From contig JAQFVV010012395.1 of assembly GCA_028023455.1 (NCBI GenBank), positions 10,596,154 through 10,660,153 on the forward strand: a DNA stretch of 64,000 bases. The letters are read 5' to 3'. Position numbers and translations under genes: made by a program. Shown piece after piece: positions 34,251 to 46,413 of the stretch (positions are counted from its first letter, which is position 1; each line of letters opens with the position of its first letter). The notes under the pieces are model-generated. The model worked only from the letters and a program-made list of their open reading frames with translations. It made no database searches and was not told where the DNA came from. The stretch comes from Epiperipatus broadwayi (Eukaryota > Onychophora > Udeonychophora > Euonychophora > Peripatidae).

Positions 34251-36637
34251 TAAAAAAAAATTTAAAAAAAATAAAAAAAATGTGCATGCATGCGTCAAAA
34301 TAATTTAGAAATTAAAAGTATTTAATATAATAATAATTGTATAATTATTATAGTAATTCTATAATTGCAGAAATATATACATATTTTTTTTTAAATTTAA
34401 AATAAAGAACACTTTTCCCGATTTAATGCGAATCTGGCATTATTAATGGCGAACTGGACAATTAATTAAAACGGTCTAACAAAAAAAAAATTTTAAAAAA
34501 TGTACTTGTATGAAAAAATTATATTATCTTTACAAATTTTGCGATGTGATTTAACTCAATTATTCATGTTAAAAATATATAAAACAGGTTCTAGTCTAAA
34601 AAAAACCATATTATAATTTATAAAACCGCCTTATATTATGCTCAATTATAAAATACAGCACGTAGCGCTGGAATTGGTGGGGGTTGGCCTCTGATGTGTT
34701 TGATGAGCCAAAGGCTCGGCGTACACCTATATCAGACATTGTATTACTCTCATAGCTGTAATTTTTATAATTGCCTATGAATTTACGAAAAAAAAATTTC
34801 TGTATGATATAATTCAGAAGTTAAAAATAAAATTAATTAATTGTATTTTTTATAATTGCAGAATAATTTACAAAATAATATACATCAAAATGGCATTATT
34901 TATTAAAAATAAAAATGAAAATTACTTACAAATAGCGTCCATTGCGGTGGACTAGTAGCAAAAGACAGACAAATGACAAAATTTCCCAAACCTCTCTCTG
35001 ATTTTTAAATCTCGCGGGTCAAAAAAATCCAAAAATTGGATTAATCATGTCAGTGTCTTGGTTGACATGACAATATTGTCATCTTATCATCGATGATGTT
35101 TGCCGGAAGGAAAATAGTTAAGTATAAAACGTCATCGGTTGAGTGTTAAATTATTAGACTACAGAAAATCTTGTAATAGTGTGTGTTGAGAGCCAGCTCC
35201 AAAAAATCCCAGTCTTCATATTGGTTGAGTTTGAACTTCCTTAGAAGTTGAGATGTTCTCTATTAATTAATAGCCAATATGTGAGAGTTTGACGGCTTGC
35301 CTGCTGCAATCCAGCATGGTATAGAAACTATATGGAATTGAAGACCTCCAACACTTAGCTGATGTTTGCTTATTCAGAACATGACTAAAAGACCTAATGT
35401 TATATGTATGCCACTTTATACAGTATGAATAAAAACAGAGGAAAAAGTGTATTCTACATAAGTTATTTTACTTGAGCTAGTTTTTTTTTTAAAAAAAAAA
35501 AAAAAGAAAAATTTCTCACAATAATGGTGCTTAAACAATTTTAAATCACTGAAATTGTACAAATGGATACAGAAAACTTAAGATGATGAAAGTTGAACAA
35601 AATATCTTTTGACTAAAAGTGAAATATGGGATCAATAAATTAACAGGTGGAAATACAGATAACAAAAGCAAAGGAATTTGAAAATAACTTTACCCTGAAT
35701 GTATAAAAGATAAGTAATATTTCTTAACCTAAAAGATCTTATCATCCAAGAGTGTTAATGGTTTGAAAGCTCAAAATATTTAAAATTAGTAACAAATATA
35801 AATTAGAATACACCTGTGTATGCATTTGTTTTATATATATTTTCAACATTGAATTAATTATATCTTATTCAAATAGAATGATCTTTATTAGTTTATTAGC
35901 AATTAGAATGTTAATTTTATATTTTCATACAAGTACATTTATGTTCTATATATGTGTGTGTCCTATAAACTTATGTTGGTAGTTCTGTAAATTATGAAAT
36001 TATATTTTCAATCTATGGAAGTGTTTTCAAATATTTGTAAATCAAAATCAGAATGATGTATTTATATAATAATGTACTTGCAAGCAATGAAATTGCAAGT
36101 CTGTTGACTTGCAATTTCATTTTTTATTGTTATGATTTCTAATTAATAAACTTATCTATCATTGTTTCAAGTTTTTCCAGTGAAGTTATATTAAAAAATT
36201 TAATGTATTATATATTTGTATTTTCTCTTATTCGCACTCTCAGTCCCTAGGGCCCTTGCATCCCAAGCTAATCATGAGCAATAATAGTTTATATAGATGC
36301 AGGGTATATGTTTGTGTTTGACATCCAGATGGTTTTCTAAATAGTGCAATGTCAAGATCATCTTTAAAGTCCGTTCACTGCACTTTATTTATACAGATTA
36401 ATTTGTTTATAGTTGTCTTGTATTCTCATAGTACTATGTGGCCAGATCATTGATAATGATCAGCATGATATCCTGATCTCAGGGGTTTTTTTTTTTGGAG
36501 TATTATAATTTTAGCACTTAAATATATATATGCAAATAATTGCTTTTATATTATGCCTTAAGTTTGCCATTGACTAGAATGTAATTAGCATAGATATTAT
36601 GATGTATCTCTTTTAAATCCAGTCACAAGTAATGATT
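34251..36637. other. AT-rich interval with small structured patches
   Basis: A GC-richer patch at 34655-34760 contains GAGCCAAAGGCTC (a 5-bp stem) and may be part of a short repeat. 35160-35400 is of ordinary complexity with no frame. A perfect 15-bp hairpin lies at 36086-36121. No gene was recognised. Confidence 0.45.
36086..36121. repeat. perfect 15-bp hairpin
   Basis: AATGAAATTGCAAGT, six-base loop CTGTTG, ACTTGCAATTTCATT. No T-run of terminator type and no flanking duplication. Confidence 0.85.
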
Positions 36638-36646
36638 TGATTTGAT
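36638..36646. repeat. target-site duplication of Merlin copy 2, left
   Basis: TGATTTGAT, identical to 42657-42665, six kilobases away, at the two outer edges of the Merlin copy. Confidence 0.75.
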
Positions 36647-36649
36647 GGT

Positions 36650-36903
36650 AAAGTATTAGTCCTGCAACATGGAGCACTATGGCCTTTTCACATTCATATC
36701 AATCCACTGATAACTTTGTAATTTTGTGATCTGACCAAAATAATGTACACGGATCTTGTACACGATATTTTTGTAAGATTTGCAAAAAGTAACATTTACA
36801 CAGATCTTGTACATGATATTTTTGCAAGATATTGGCAGGTTGAATACGTAAGTGAAAAGGCCTAGCATGTCTAATAGGTGCTCCATGTTGCAGGTCTAAA
36901 TAT
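36650..36903. repeat. subterminal palindrome of Merlin copy 2
   Basis: TAGTCCTGCAACATGGAGCA at the element end is repeated inverted near 36880-36900 (TGCTCCATGTTGCAGG), with CCTTTTCAC and GTGAAAAGG also inverted. Between them GTACA-rich direct repeats occur. Copy 1 shows the same layout at 14505-14720. It could be mistaken for a stand-alone MITE, but the outer target duplication places it as the end of the 6-kb composite. Confidence 0.75.
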
Positions 36904-38124
36904 ATCACTTTCACCACAAAAAATATATAATATGGAGCAGAATTATATATGACTTTAACACAAAAAATATATAATTTATAGTAATATAACTATAGTAAAT
37001 GGAGTGGAATTTAAATTTATAACAATAATAAAGATACACCTTTACCCCGCTTAGCGATGGCAATTGGTCCTCCAAAACTCATCGTTAAGCAAGAATATCG
37101 TATACAAAATACGTAATTATAATGGGAGTCTACGGGAAAAAAATTGGTCGGTTCCAATCGATGTAAAATATCCACATTGATTTCCAAGCTCAAAGATTTT
37201 CTTGATTTTTTCATGACAATGATGACTAAATACGGTAACTAAAAAGAAAAGTTTTATATCGCTAGGAAAAAAAAATGCATATTTTCACTTTAAAAAGTAC
37301 AGAACAGCAAAAAGAGAAATTGAAACTAAATTTCAATTTAAAAGTTTTTATATTCTTCTGCAGAAGCTTTTCATCGTAATGAAAAAAAAAATCCATACTG
37401 AAGTACTTTTTTTTAAAATTTGTATTACAGTATATATTACTACTATACATTTATTTTATTACTTATGTGAAATTATTCAAATTAAAAAACAATTAATTAT
37501 TTAATTGAACATAAAGACTTATTACTGTACTCCACAGTAACAAAATGCTTAATGCTTATCGTATAGCAGTCAACTTTAGAAAAAAAAAAATCAACTTATT
37601 TTAAAAGTAAAAAATCTAACTTCTAATTTTCTAAAACTTACAGCTAGGTTTATTTTTCTTACTGTATATTTTTAGTAATGTAATAACGCCCCCCCCCCAC
37701 CCATTCGAGTAGAAAGATTATTAATTAAATGCAATCTGTTTTTCTTTTTACACTTTTCTAATTCGACATTTGCGTTTTAAAATGTTTTTCTTTTGATTTG
37801 AAACATCTTGAGTGTAAACAACATGTTTATTAATGAGGTTACAAAATCAATAACTATTTTTACATAATTATCCAGGTGTTCTAAAAATAATATATTGTAT
37901 TTAAGAAACACACACGGTTTAATATTCATATTTAGTGTTTTCCTGAAAGTTTGTGATGATGGTATTTTATTTGTCCTGGACTATATTTATATATTGGAGT
38001 ATTTGTATACAGTATTATCAACAAATTGAAAATCCTCCTTTTTCTTTTCAAAAACTTTATTTTCTTATCTCGATACTGAATATATATATATACTGTATAT
38101 ACAGTATATATACTGTATATACAG

Positions 38125-38276
38125 TATTTATATAATACAAAACTCCATTTCAACTGTTTATCTTCATACAGTCATTTTCAAGGATATCTCTCTCCCACTG
38201 CTTTATTTTATTACTCTTTTACATTATTTAATTACATATCAACATTGAAACGTTGGAGTTTTGTATTATATAAATA
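38125..38276. repeat. foldback with perfect 23-bp arms
   Basis: The arm at 38125-38147 (ends AATACAAAACTCCA) is the exact reverse complement of 38254-38276 (TGGAGTTTTGTATT...), separated by about 106 bp. TA-palindromes with ACTGTATATACAGTA lie immediately to the left. Confidence 0.8.
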
Positions 38277-38279
38277 TAT

Positions 38280-38545
38280 TATAACGGACAGAACGATGAC
38301 CACTTGGATATATTAATCAGATTCAACAATCAGCTGTTTCGATCACAATGTATGACCAACTTACACAAAGTATTTATGTGATGATACACCTATCTATCGA
38401 GCCCCAAACATTGCCAGTGCCCAATATAACAGACGGAACGATGACCACTAGCCCAAAAGTTGATGACGCCAGATATAACGGACGGAATGATTACATCAAC
38501 AGTCATAAGCTAACCAAGCCCAATGTGGTGTGCCAGATGTAATAG
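38280..38545. repeat. array of a ~25-bp GGACGGAACGATGACC motif
   Basis: Three clear copies start at about 38280, 38425 and 38474, with a weak fourth near 38538. Core: TAACGGACGGAACGATGACC with substitutions. Spacing is uneven (about 145, 49 and 64 bp). The sequence here is less AT-rich than its surroundings, and the 64-codon plus frame across it appears incidental. Confidence 0.6.
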
Positions 38546-41440
38546 ATGGTCAACTAACTTGCAGACTGTACTACCATGCAGATGTAGCAATATGGTGTGG
38601 GTATAAGTTAATATGCTCTAATTTATTACCTCTAATGAAACAATCTGCAGAGACCTACCAGGCTTAGAAGGGGAAAAAGTTGCATCCAACTATGTTCAGA
38701 CTGTGGGTCATCTGATCGAGTGCTAATGAGAACCTGATGAAATGCTTAACCAATGATTGCATACCCTTTAATTGACTAATTCTATCCCTATTTAATAATA
38801 TTAAATGCAATTTAGGTTAGTTCATCCACTTTCCCCCTTTTTAATTCCATTATGCCCTAATATTCAAACCCAGAGAGAATATTGCTTTTGACTCCTTTAG
38901 CAGGTATGGACAGATACACACAGCAACATCTGCACCTATATATAGGTTACAACTACCATTTATTATGTTTTATTTTCAAGCCTTTATATAATAAGAAAAA
39001 TAGATGTGTATGCATGCCTAATTGTTTATAGACAGTGGAATGTCAGGACAATTCAGTAAACCAGAGACCGGAATAAAACAAACTCTTAAACATTTATTAA
39101 CAATAATAAATATCAAGTATAACAACAATAGTAATGAGAAAAAAAATATATAAAATAATAATAATCATATGTACATGTGTCACATGTGAACCTCTACCAT
39201 TTTACTAATTAATGATTATTATAATCCAACCCTTATACCCCATGGTAGAAATCCACCTAGGTCACTCATTCTCTACAAATCATAATTATATAGAAAAATA
39301 AACTTTAGTTATTTAATATCATTGAGATGCTGGCTAGCTGAATTATATATTTCCAGATGTTAACAATCTATTTAACAAGTTTTCCCAATTTATATATATG
39401 ATAGAGACAGATAGTAGTTGATTAGTCAATCATACTGGAAAATATATGTACAAGGTTAATCACAAAATAAAACATATAATATGTATTCTGTATAAATGTT
39501 GTAATTTAACCTATGAAAATAAATTTAGAGAATCTTACCTCAATATTTACATGGATAACCTGATGTGAAGCAGGTGGGTAAACCTAAATTTTATTTACAA
39601 TGAAAATATAAAAATGAATAATCCCCCTTTTCTTCTTTGCTAATTCTGAAAAATGAGGCTTCAGCATCAGAGTGTGAAAATACAACAGATAACAAGACAT
39701 AAAAAATAAATAAATAAATAAACAAAAATTTACAGTATTGATTTTTTGATTTAAAAAAAATTGTAATTGGAACAAAGTTCATAAAAATCATCATAATAGA
39801 AGTAGTAGTAGTTGATAGTTAGGCAAGTTGTTCTTCAAAGCAGTTTCACTTAGTAAATCATTTTCCTTAGCAAGGATAGATAGGTACAATGGTGTCTCTT
39901 GTAGTTGGGTTTAATGGTAAACACCTTGATCCTCATTTGATTCACCATAAAGTATTCCAATCCTTGTTTACTTTGGACTGCAGGCATCTTCTTGTGTGTT
40001 TACAATAAAGTAGAAATATATATATAGAGAGAGAGGTTTAATGCAGCTGGTAGGAAATACCATGACGCACCATAGCATGTTTTGCTCTAGCCCATCTTCA
40101 TATTAAAGTACAATTTAATAATTATTTGTAATCATAAATTTATATCAGATAATATAGAAGCGCTATATATATATTAAGAAAATTATTTCATTTTTCTTTC
40201 TTTTCCAATTTTCAGCAGATTAATTTTCGTTATTCTTTTTGAAAAAATTTAAAATAGTAAACAAAATTACTCCAACAACTTTTAAAACATGATTTAATTA
40301 TTTAAGAATTTATCACTTATTCTTACTTCCTTTCCTCTGAAGTTGATAAACTTTTAATTACAGCATTTGACTTTTAAGAATGTTTATAATTTAAATAAAA
40401 GAAAAAGTAAAACTCCATTTTAGCATTCTAAATTTTACTTTAAAGACTGTCTATTGTTGTAGCTGCCATCTCTTTTTTATAAGAACGATTTGTAAAAAGT
40501 TTCTTTTTTCATATAAAACGCTGAGAACGCTGATTTTTTAAACTGCCTATTGTTTAAATTCATTTAGATTTTTATATGTATTGCTTAAATACATTTCATT
40601 TATTACAAATAAAAAAAAAAATAATAAAATCAGTTTTATTTTCGCACAGGCCATCCCAAATTCATTTAACTATAAATTAATATTCAGTTTTAAATTTAAA
40701 AAAACATATATATACATTACAGTTTATTTAATCAAATAGTTTTATATATATATACAATATTACTTTGTAAAATATTGATCGTATTTTATTATTTTATAAT
40801 AAAATAATCTATTGTGCATTATATGTATATGTGTAATAAATAATAAACAAATAATCTTCCCATTATTAATATAAATTCCAAATGGATTGGGTTCAATAAA
40901 TCGGCTTGATCTTTTTAGGAATGTGTGCATTGTAAGCTACCCTTTACAACATATACTGTATATGTTCAGTATTGAGATAAGAAAATAAAGTTTTTGAAAA
41001 GAAAAAGAAGTATTTTTAATTTGTTGATATTATTGTAGAACATATATACGTATTTTAAAAGAAAAAGTGGATGAACATTTGCCGTGTTATTTATTATATA
41101 TGATGTATACAGTATTATAGATTCAGTAATTATAGATATTTTAAGTGTTTTATGAATAAAATATTGTATGTGTATACAATTACAGCAAAGTCATTACCTG
41201 TATACATATTATAATAATATACTTTTGCTTTTGGGTAAAATGAATTTAATATAGCTATCTCTGACATCATCAGTGACGCAAAATTCAAGATTGCTACCAA
41301 AATTTTTTTTTTTTTTTAATTTTTCCCGATTGTTATAGCGAATAATCGATTGTACATTGAAGTAGTGGGTACAATTTGATGATGATCGCTATTGCAAAAT
41401 ATCACTAAGTAGACAATCGCTAAGCGGGGGTAAAGGTGTA

Positions 41441-42480
41441 TATGAATTTGAGCAAAAAATCAATATTAAAAAAACATTTTAAAAAATATTGATTTACCAT
41501 AGACAAATATACACGACTTTCACACGAAAAACTTTGAAATTTATAAGAATAATAAATCGATATTAAAAGAACATTTTAAAAAAAATATTGATTTGCCCAT
41601 ACAGAAATATATATTATTTTCACACTGTAAAATTTAACTACACTCAAGATATGAATTTCACACAAAAAAAAAAAAAAAACGATCTTAAAAAGTACATTTT
41701 CTTGGCCCCAAAAAATATTTAAAATATGAGAAGCCATTACACAAGTGCCAAATGTTACTTTAAATATGGACAAAACAATCACTAAATTATTATGTTTTTA
41801 AATATTATTTTTAAAATATATATATATACACATACGCTACTTACTGTCTAATATATAACAGGAATTGTGGTGTTGAAATAAGCAATTTGGCATTTACTTT
41901 TTTGACATAAAATGGAGATATCAACTGAAAATTTTCCTCCCAAAATGGAATTTTTTTGAATATGTGATTGCGCAGTATATCGGCTAAAAGGGATTTTTCA
42001 CAGAAATGCTAATAAACTAATGTATTTTTTGTTAAAAACAAAAAATTCACAAGAGTGAAGAAAATATACTATTACAACACCTTTAGTAACTTCATCCTAT
42101 CGGAAAAAATTTTTTTTTGTCATTCGGTATACAAATGAACGCATCATTTTTTTCTGAGGTGTTGCCTTGATGTCCCTCACTGCTGCTTATTTCACCATTT
42201 CACAGAACTGCATAGTCTTTAATTGTTTTGTATGTGAACTCCAGTTGATAAATTCACGAAGTTATATCTGTGGTTCATGCGGAAATGATTATAACTGGCA
42301 TTAGGGAGTTATGAAAAGAAAATCAAAAGGAAAAAATGAACACTATGTATGCTTACTTAAAATCAAATGAACTGGAGTAACTCAGAAGTAGAAATAACAT
42401 AGAAATATTTGGATGAAGCAAAAATGCAATTGAAATGAAGTTGTCAGAAAGAAATCTGGACAATAATTGCAAATGTTGAA
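41441..42480 (-). other. interior of Merlin copy 2
   Basis: AT-rich tandem-like blocks around 41460-41700 (ATATTGATTT, CACACGAAAAA) match the non-coding part of Merlin copy 1 in inverted orientation. 41870-42480 is unique, with no transposase motif found in any minus frame, so this copy may be non-autonomous or heavily decayed. Confidence 0.5.
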
Positions 42481-42656
42481 ATATCATAAACAAAAAGACC
42501 ATATTTTGATAAAGAGAAATATGTTGTCACACAAGATCAGATAACATCACAGGGTTTATTTCGCTTAAATTTGATGTGATCGCATAATTATGCATTTATT
42601 GCGGATGTGAAAAGGCATACTATCTCCCCTACATTGCAGGACTAATACCTAAGTAC

Positions 42657-42665
42657 TGATTTGAT
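42657..42665. repeat. target-site duplication of Merlin copy 2, right
   Basis: TGATTTGAT; pairs with 36638-36646. Confidence 0.75.
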
Positions 42666-42815
42666 TAATGCTTGTAATATTTTTATGTTTATAACTTGGT
42701 TATTATTTATTTCCAACTTAAATGCTGTCTCTTCTTATATTCATTTTTTTTATTAATTATGGGATATTTGTCATCTCCCAATATTACCCTTTTACTTCCA
42801 TATTATTATAATATA

Positions 42816-43721
42816 TACACCTGGGTCTCGTTTTATGCGGATTATTTTAATGCAATTTGAAGTTATGCGATTCATGATTCTTCTTAATATCTTTCATATT
42901 TCACTATATTTATTATATATCAAGAAATTTAAATTATTAATAACTTATTTTAACTTGAAATATTTTTTTTTTTTTTTCAAAAATATAACGTTGTATTAGC
43001 AGCTGACGTGAATATGGCCTGAAGCTGTATTTAGAATATTAGCTTCTATGTAAATAACCTACTTATACTAATGAGTAAATAATAATAATAGGTTTATATT
43101 TACATATAGAAATATCACAATAAATATTCAGAAATTTTTAACTTTTAAAACGTATTTTGTTAATTATAACAGAAATAAATATTTTTTTAGATTTTTAAAA
43201 TAAATAATAACGAAGATTTTATTGATTTTATAAACTGAAAATAATCTTTCTAATGATAATCTATAATCTTTTTGTTTTGATTACGATCTCATTTATTTAA
43301 TATAGAAACAAAAAACCATTAACACAGCTCAAGATTGAAATTGGCGCTAGTTGTATGCCACATGACGAATCTGATTTCTTAACAGTTCACAAACGAACGT
43401 GTATTGTCAAATAGCCAAATAACCACTAATGATTAAAATATGTATGAAAAAATGTAAAATTAAACACTGTAGTTAATAAAAAAAGTTTGTCTTGTATTAT
43501 TTTTTTCCAAATATTTGAAATTTTTTATTAGTCATACTTTATTTCCTTATTTTTTTAATGCGAATTTTAAAGTAATTTTTCCTTCTTGCTTTGCTTTTAT
43601 GCGATTTCTGAAAATTACAACCCCTATCCCCATTTTTCAAGGTAAGTTTATTTTTGTGCGATTTCTTTTGTGCGCGTTTTCTGAGGAGCCTATCTATCGC
43701 ATAAAACAAGACCCAGGTGTA
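42816..43721. mobile_element. Tigger-like MITE, copy 1 (complete)
   Basis: 902-bp element 42818-43719 with inverted ends CACCTGGGTCTCGTTTTATG and CATAAAACAAGACCCAGGTG-type, flanked by TA. The CACCTGGG...TTTTATGCG ends closely resemble human-type Tigger ends (CAG...TACCTCGTTTTATTGCG). GCGATT-type motifs recur subterminally. Non-coding; the 81-codon plus frame 43515-43760 is incidental. Confidence 0.88.
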
Positions 43722-44172
43722 TACTGTATTTTTAATATTTTAGTAATTACATATGCTTAGAAAATTTGGGATTAATATTACAATTATTAAACAAACTTCC
43801 ATTATTTAATAATTAATCATAATATTTATTTGATTTTATTAAAAAGAAAGTCATTTGCCTTGAATAGATAAATTGTTTTCTAATGGTCTTATTTTTAAAA
43901 GAAAGGTAAAAATTGCAGACAAAAAAATGAAGCCTCTCTCTTTAACTGAGATGAATAATACAGTCATCACTATAAATCCAACCCATAAGAAGAAATAGTA
44001 TATAGTTAGAACTACAAGCAAGTGAAACACATTAATATTGGAAAATAATAAGTAACAAAAAGAGAAAAAGTTGAGAATGGGGTTAATAAAAGTTAATTTG
44101 TAAGAAATTAAATTGTTCATGAATTACAAGAATTAAAACAGAAAGGGTGGTTTTTTTTTTAAAAAAATAAAA
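43722..44172. other. AT-rich spacer, no gene
   Basis: Contains an 89-codon hydrophobic minus frame (43851-44120). Such Phe/Ile/Leu-rich frames arise readily from AT-rich DNA, and I see no motif. Confidence 0.5.
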
Positions 44173-45098
44173 TACACCTGGGTCTCGTTTTATTGGGATT
44201 ATTTTAATGCGATTTTGAAGTTATGCGATTCATGTTTCTTCTTAATATCTTTCATATTTCACTATATTTATTAGATATCAAGAAATTTAAATTATTAATA
44301 ACTTATTTTGATTTGAAATACTTTTTTTTTTTTTTTTTTTCAAAAATATAACGTTATATTAGCAGCTAATGTAAATATGCCTGAAGCTGTATTTAGAACT
44401 TAGTTTCTATGTAAATAACCTATTTATACTAATGAGTAAATAATGATAATAGATTTATCCTTACATATAAAAATATTGGAATAAATATTCAAAAAGTTTA
44501 AACTTTTAAACCGTATTTTAAAATAAAAAACTAAGATTTTATAAACTGAAAACAATCTTTCTAATGATAATGTATAATCTTTTTGTTTTGATTACGATCT
44601 CATTTTTTTAATATAGAAACAAAAAACCATTAACACAGCACAAAACTAAAAGTGACACTAGTTGTACATCACATCACGAATAAAAATAAAGTGGCTAACA
44701 GGTTTTTCTGGGAATAGTTGCTGAGAGATTCTTGACTTCGTTTAAGGAGAAGCTACAATACATCACATCCAATCTGATTTCTTATCAGTTTGCAAATGAA
44801 CGCTAGCGGTAATGATTAAAATATATATGAAAAATCTGAAATTAAATACTGTAGTTAATAAAAAAAAGTAAAAAAAGTTTGTCTTGTCTTATATTAATTT
44901 TTTTCAAATATTTGAAATTTTTTATGAATCATACTTTATTTGCTTATTTTTTTAATGTGAATTTTAAAATAATTTTTCCATGTTGCTTTGCTTTTATGCA
45001 AATTCTGAAAAATACAGAACCTATCTCCCATTTTTCAAGGTAAGTTAAGTCTATTTTTGTGCGATTTTTTTTTAATGCGGGTTTTCTGTGGAACCTAT
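44173..45098. mobile_element. Tigger-like MITE, copy 2 (right end lost)
   Basis: Starts CACCTGGGTCTCGTTTTATT at 44175 after TA and stays collinear with copy 1. It carries about 90 bp extra near 44680-44760 (GTGGCTAACAGGTTTTTCTG...) and stops at TGTGGAACCTAT, about 25-30 bp short of the expected right inverted end. Confidence 0.85.
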
Positions 45099-45099
45099 A

Positions 45100-46400
45100 T
45101 TAAAAATACTATTTAAAATTGATATATATATATATATTGTAACCATATGAATGGGATGTATGATCCCTGAAAAACAGATGTAATTTAATACTAAATAAAT
45201 CCAGATTTATGTCAAGTTAAGATGACTTGTCATGAAAAATCCTAATAATCTGGTTTCTTAAATCCCTAATCTATATCATTAAAAGTTTAAATTGGATATG
45301 AAATAATAAGATGCTAGCTCTGACATACATATGATTTTATATGATATTTAACTTTCATTTGAACCAAAATTTGGGTATAAAAGGTAATGTTATCTGAATT
45401 ATACACTTACATATAATTGCTCATTTATATCCCTTAACCGCTAAAATAAATAAAGTTTATAACTTTAATCTAATAGTGATAATTTATTTATATTAAGTAA
45501 TAATTCATAAATGCACTTAATAAAAACAGAAATAGATAAAACTAATATATGATTATGATGTTAAACCAAAGACATGTTGAGAATCAGAGGAAAATCTGTG
45601 TTTATCTTTCAAAATGAAATTTTATTTACAAACCATAAGAATCATTTACAAAAAGAAGGACATTTCCATATCAATCTCAAAGGAGACCAGTCAACAAAAT
45701 CAGAGGTTATGCTTGTATATATGTAAACAAAAAACAATTTCATATCAATTACATTAAGACATTAGTTATCACCAGAAATTAAAAACATATAACTTCCCAT
45801 TCCAGAAATTATAGTAGTGGCCCATTTACATTAATCTGATCATGTATATCACATATATGATGGCATTAGTCAATTCAAACACATATAAGTTTGTTTAATT
45901 TATGAACGTGTGGACAATGATTAAAACCATATTTGGCCATTTAGTCTATAGTTTTATCTTATCAAATGAAGAGCATTTCCGATGTTTTGTGTGTACTAAT
46001 TTAACATTTTAAATATCGAGAGATTAATCATTATGAATCATATATGAAAGCCATACATTTTACTTAAGAGATCATGAGGTTAGCCAATCCAGTATAGGGA
46101 TTGCATTGATAAAAATTACTTAAAAACAGGTTTTCATAGAATACATAAGACTGAAAATTACATGAAATATTCTTTACAGTAAGCGAATCGGTTACCATTA
46201 AGCATTGTTAAAGCAGTCTTAATATATTTATTGGGTCATTGATTAAAACTGATCTGTTAATCAAATGAAAGCCCTTTCCTATTATTCATCAAGTAGGTGA
46301 GTAACTTTATAATGGCATTTTCTAATTCTTGGATCTCTTCCATATAAAGTTTATCTAGAATGTTTTAGGTAAATGGTTCATTAAATTTTCTCAGTATCTG
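45100..46400. other. AT-rich interval, possible LINE 3' region
   Basis: Begins with a (TA)n run at 45121-45136. Lies downstream of the minus-strand LINE ORF2 end, so part may be its 3' untranslated region. No tail or target duplication was identified. Confidence 0.4.
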
Positions 46401-46413
46401 TGGATTTATAACT

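Larger units (their letters stand above)
38008..41040. other. possible further insertion inside Tigger copy A
   Basis: About 84 bp at 38012-38095 recurs inverted at 40952-41035 (shared GAGATAAGAAAATAAAG and TTTTTGAAAAGAAAAAG). The sequence between has no match in Tigger copy B, so the 3-kb block may be a separate element with long inverted ends, or the product of a rearrangement. Content: a foldback (38125-38276), a motif array (38280-38545) and LTR-like AT-rich DNA (38560-40100). Confidence 0.45.
37035..41440. mobile_element. Tigger/pogo-family element, copy A, nested in Merlin
   Basis: Inverted ends CACCTTTACCCCGCTTAGCG (37037) and CGCTAAGCGGGGGTAAAGGTG-type (to 41438), flanked by TA on both sides (37035-37036, 41439-41440). 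The internal order matches copy B: TATCGCTAGG...TTTTCACTTTA (37258) against TATTGCTAGGG...TTTCACTATG (23206), and ATCCATACTGAAGTAC (37392) against ATCTATACTGAAGTTTC (23437). No transposase was recognised. The first ~900 bp of copy B (with the transposase tail) is replaced by about 220 bp, and about 3 kb of extra sequence lies in the middle. Confidence 0.82.
36647..42656 (-). mobile_element. Merlin DNA transposon, copy 2, split by Tigger
   Basis: The outer ends GGTAAAGTATTAGTCCTGCA and, inverted, GTACTTAGGTATTAGTCCTGC match Merlin copy 1 (GGTACTTACATATTAG...CTGCA), followed on both sides by CCTTTTCAC. Flanking TGATTTGAT is duplicated. Removing the Tigger element 37037-41438 leaves about 1.6 kb, the size of copy 1. 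Internal matches to copy 1 run inverted: 41750-41790 equals the TTTGTCCATATTTAAAGTAA block near 14334, and 42450-42480 equals TTGTCC...TCTGACAA near 13352. The left end holds the same subterminal palindrome as copy 1. I see no convincing transposase motif. Confidence 0.8.

Noticed and set aside
36650-36903. Independent MITE
   Set aside because: It has inverted ends, but the 9-bp target duplication lies at 36638 and 42657, and Merlin copy 1 has the same palindrome at its end, so it is better read as part of Merlin copy 2.
43851-44120. 89-codon membrane protein on the minus strand
   Set aside because: Hydrophobic composition follows from AT-rich codons, and it sits between two MITEs with no supporting motif.
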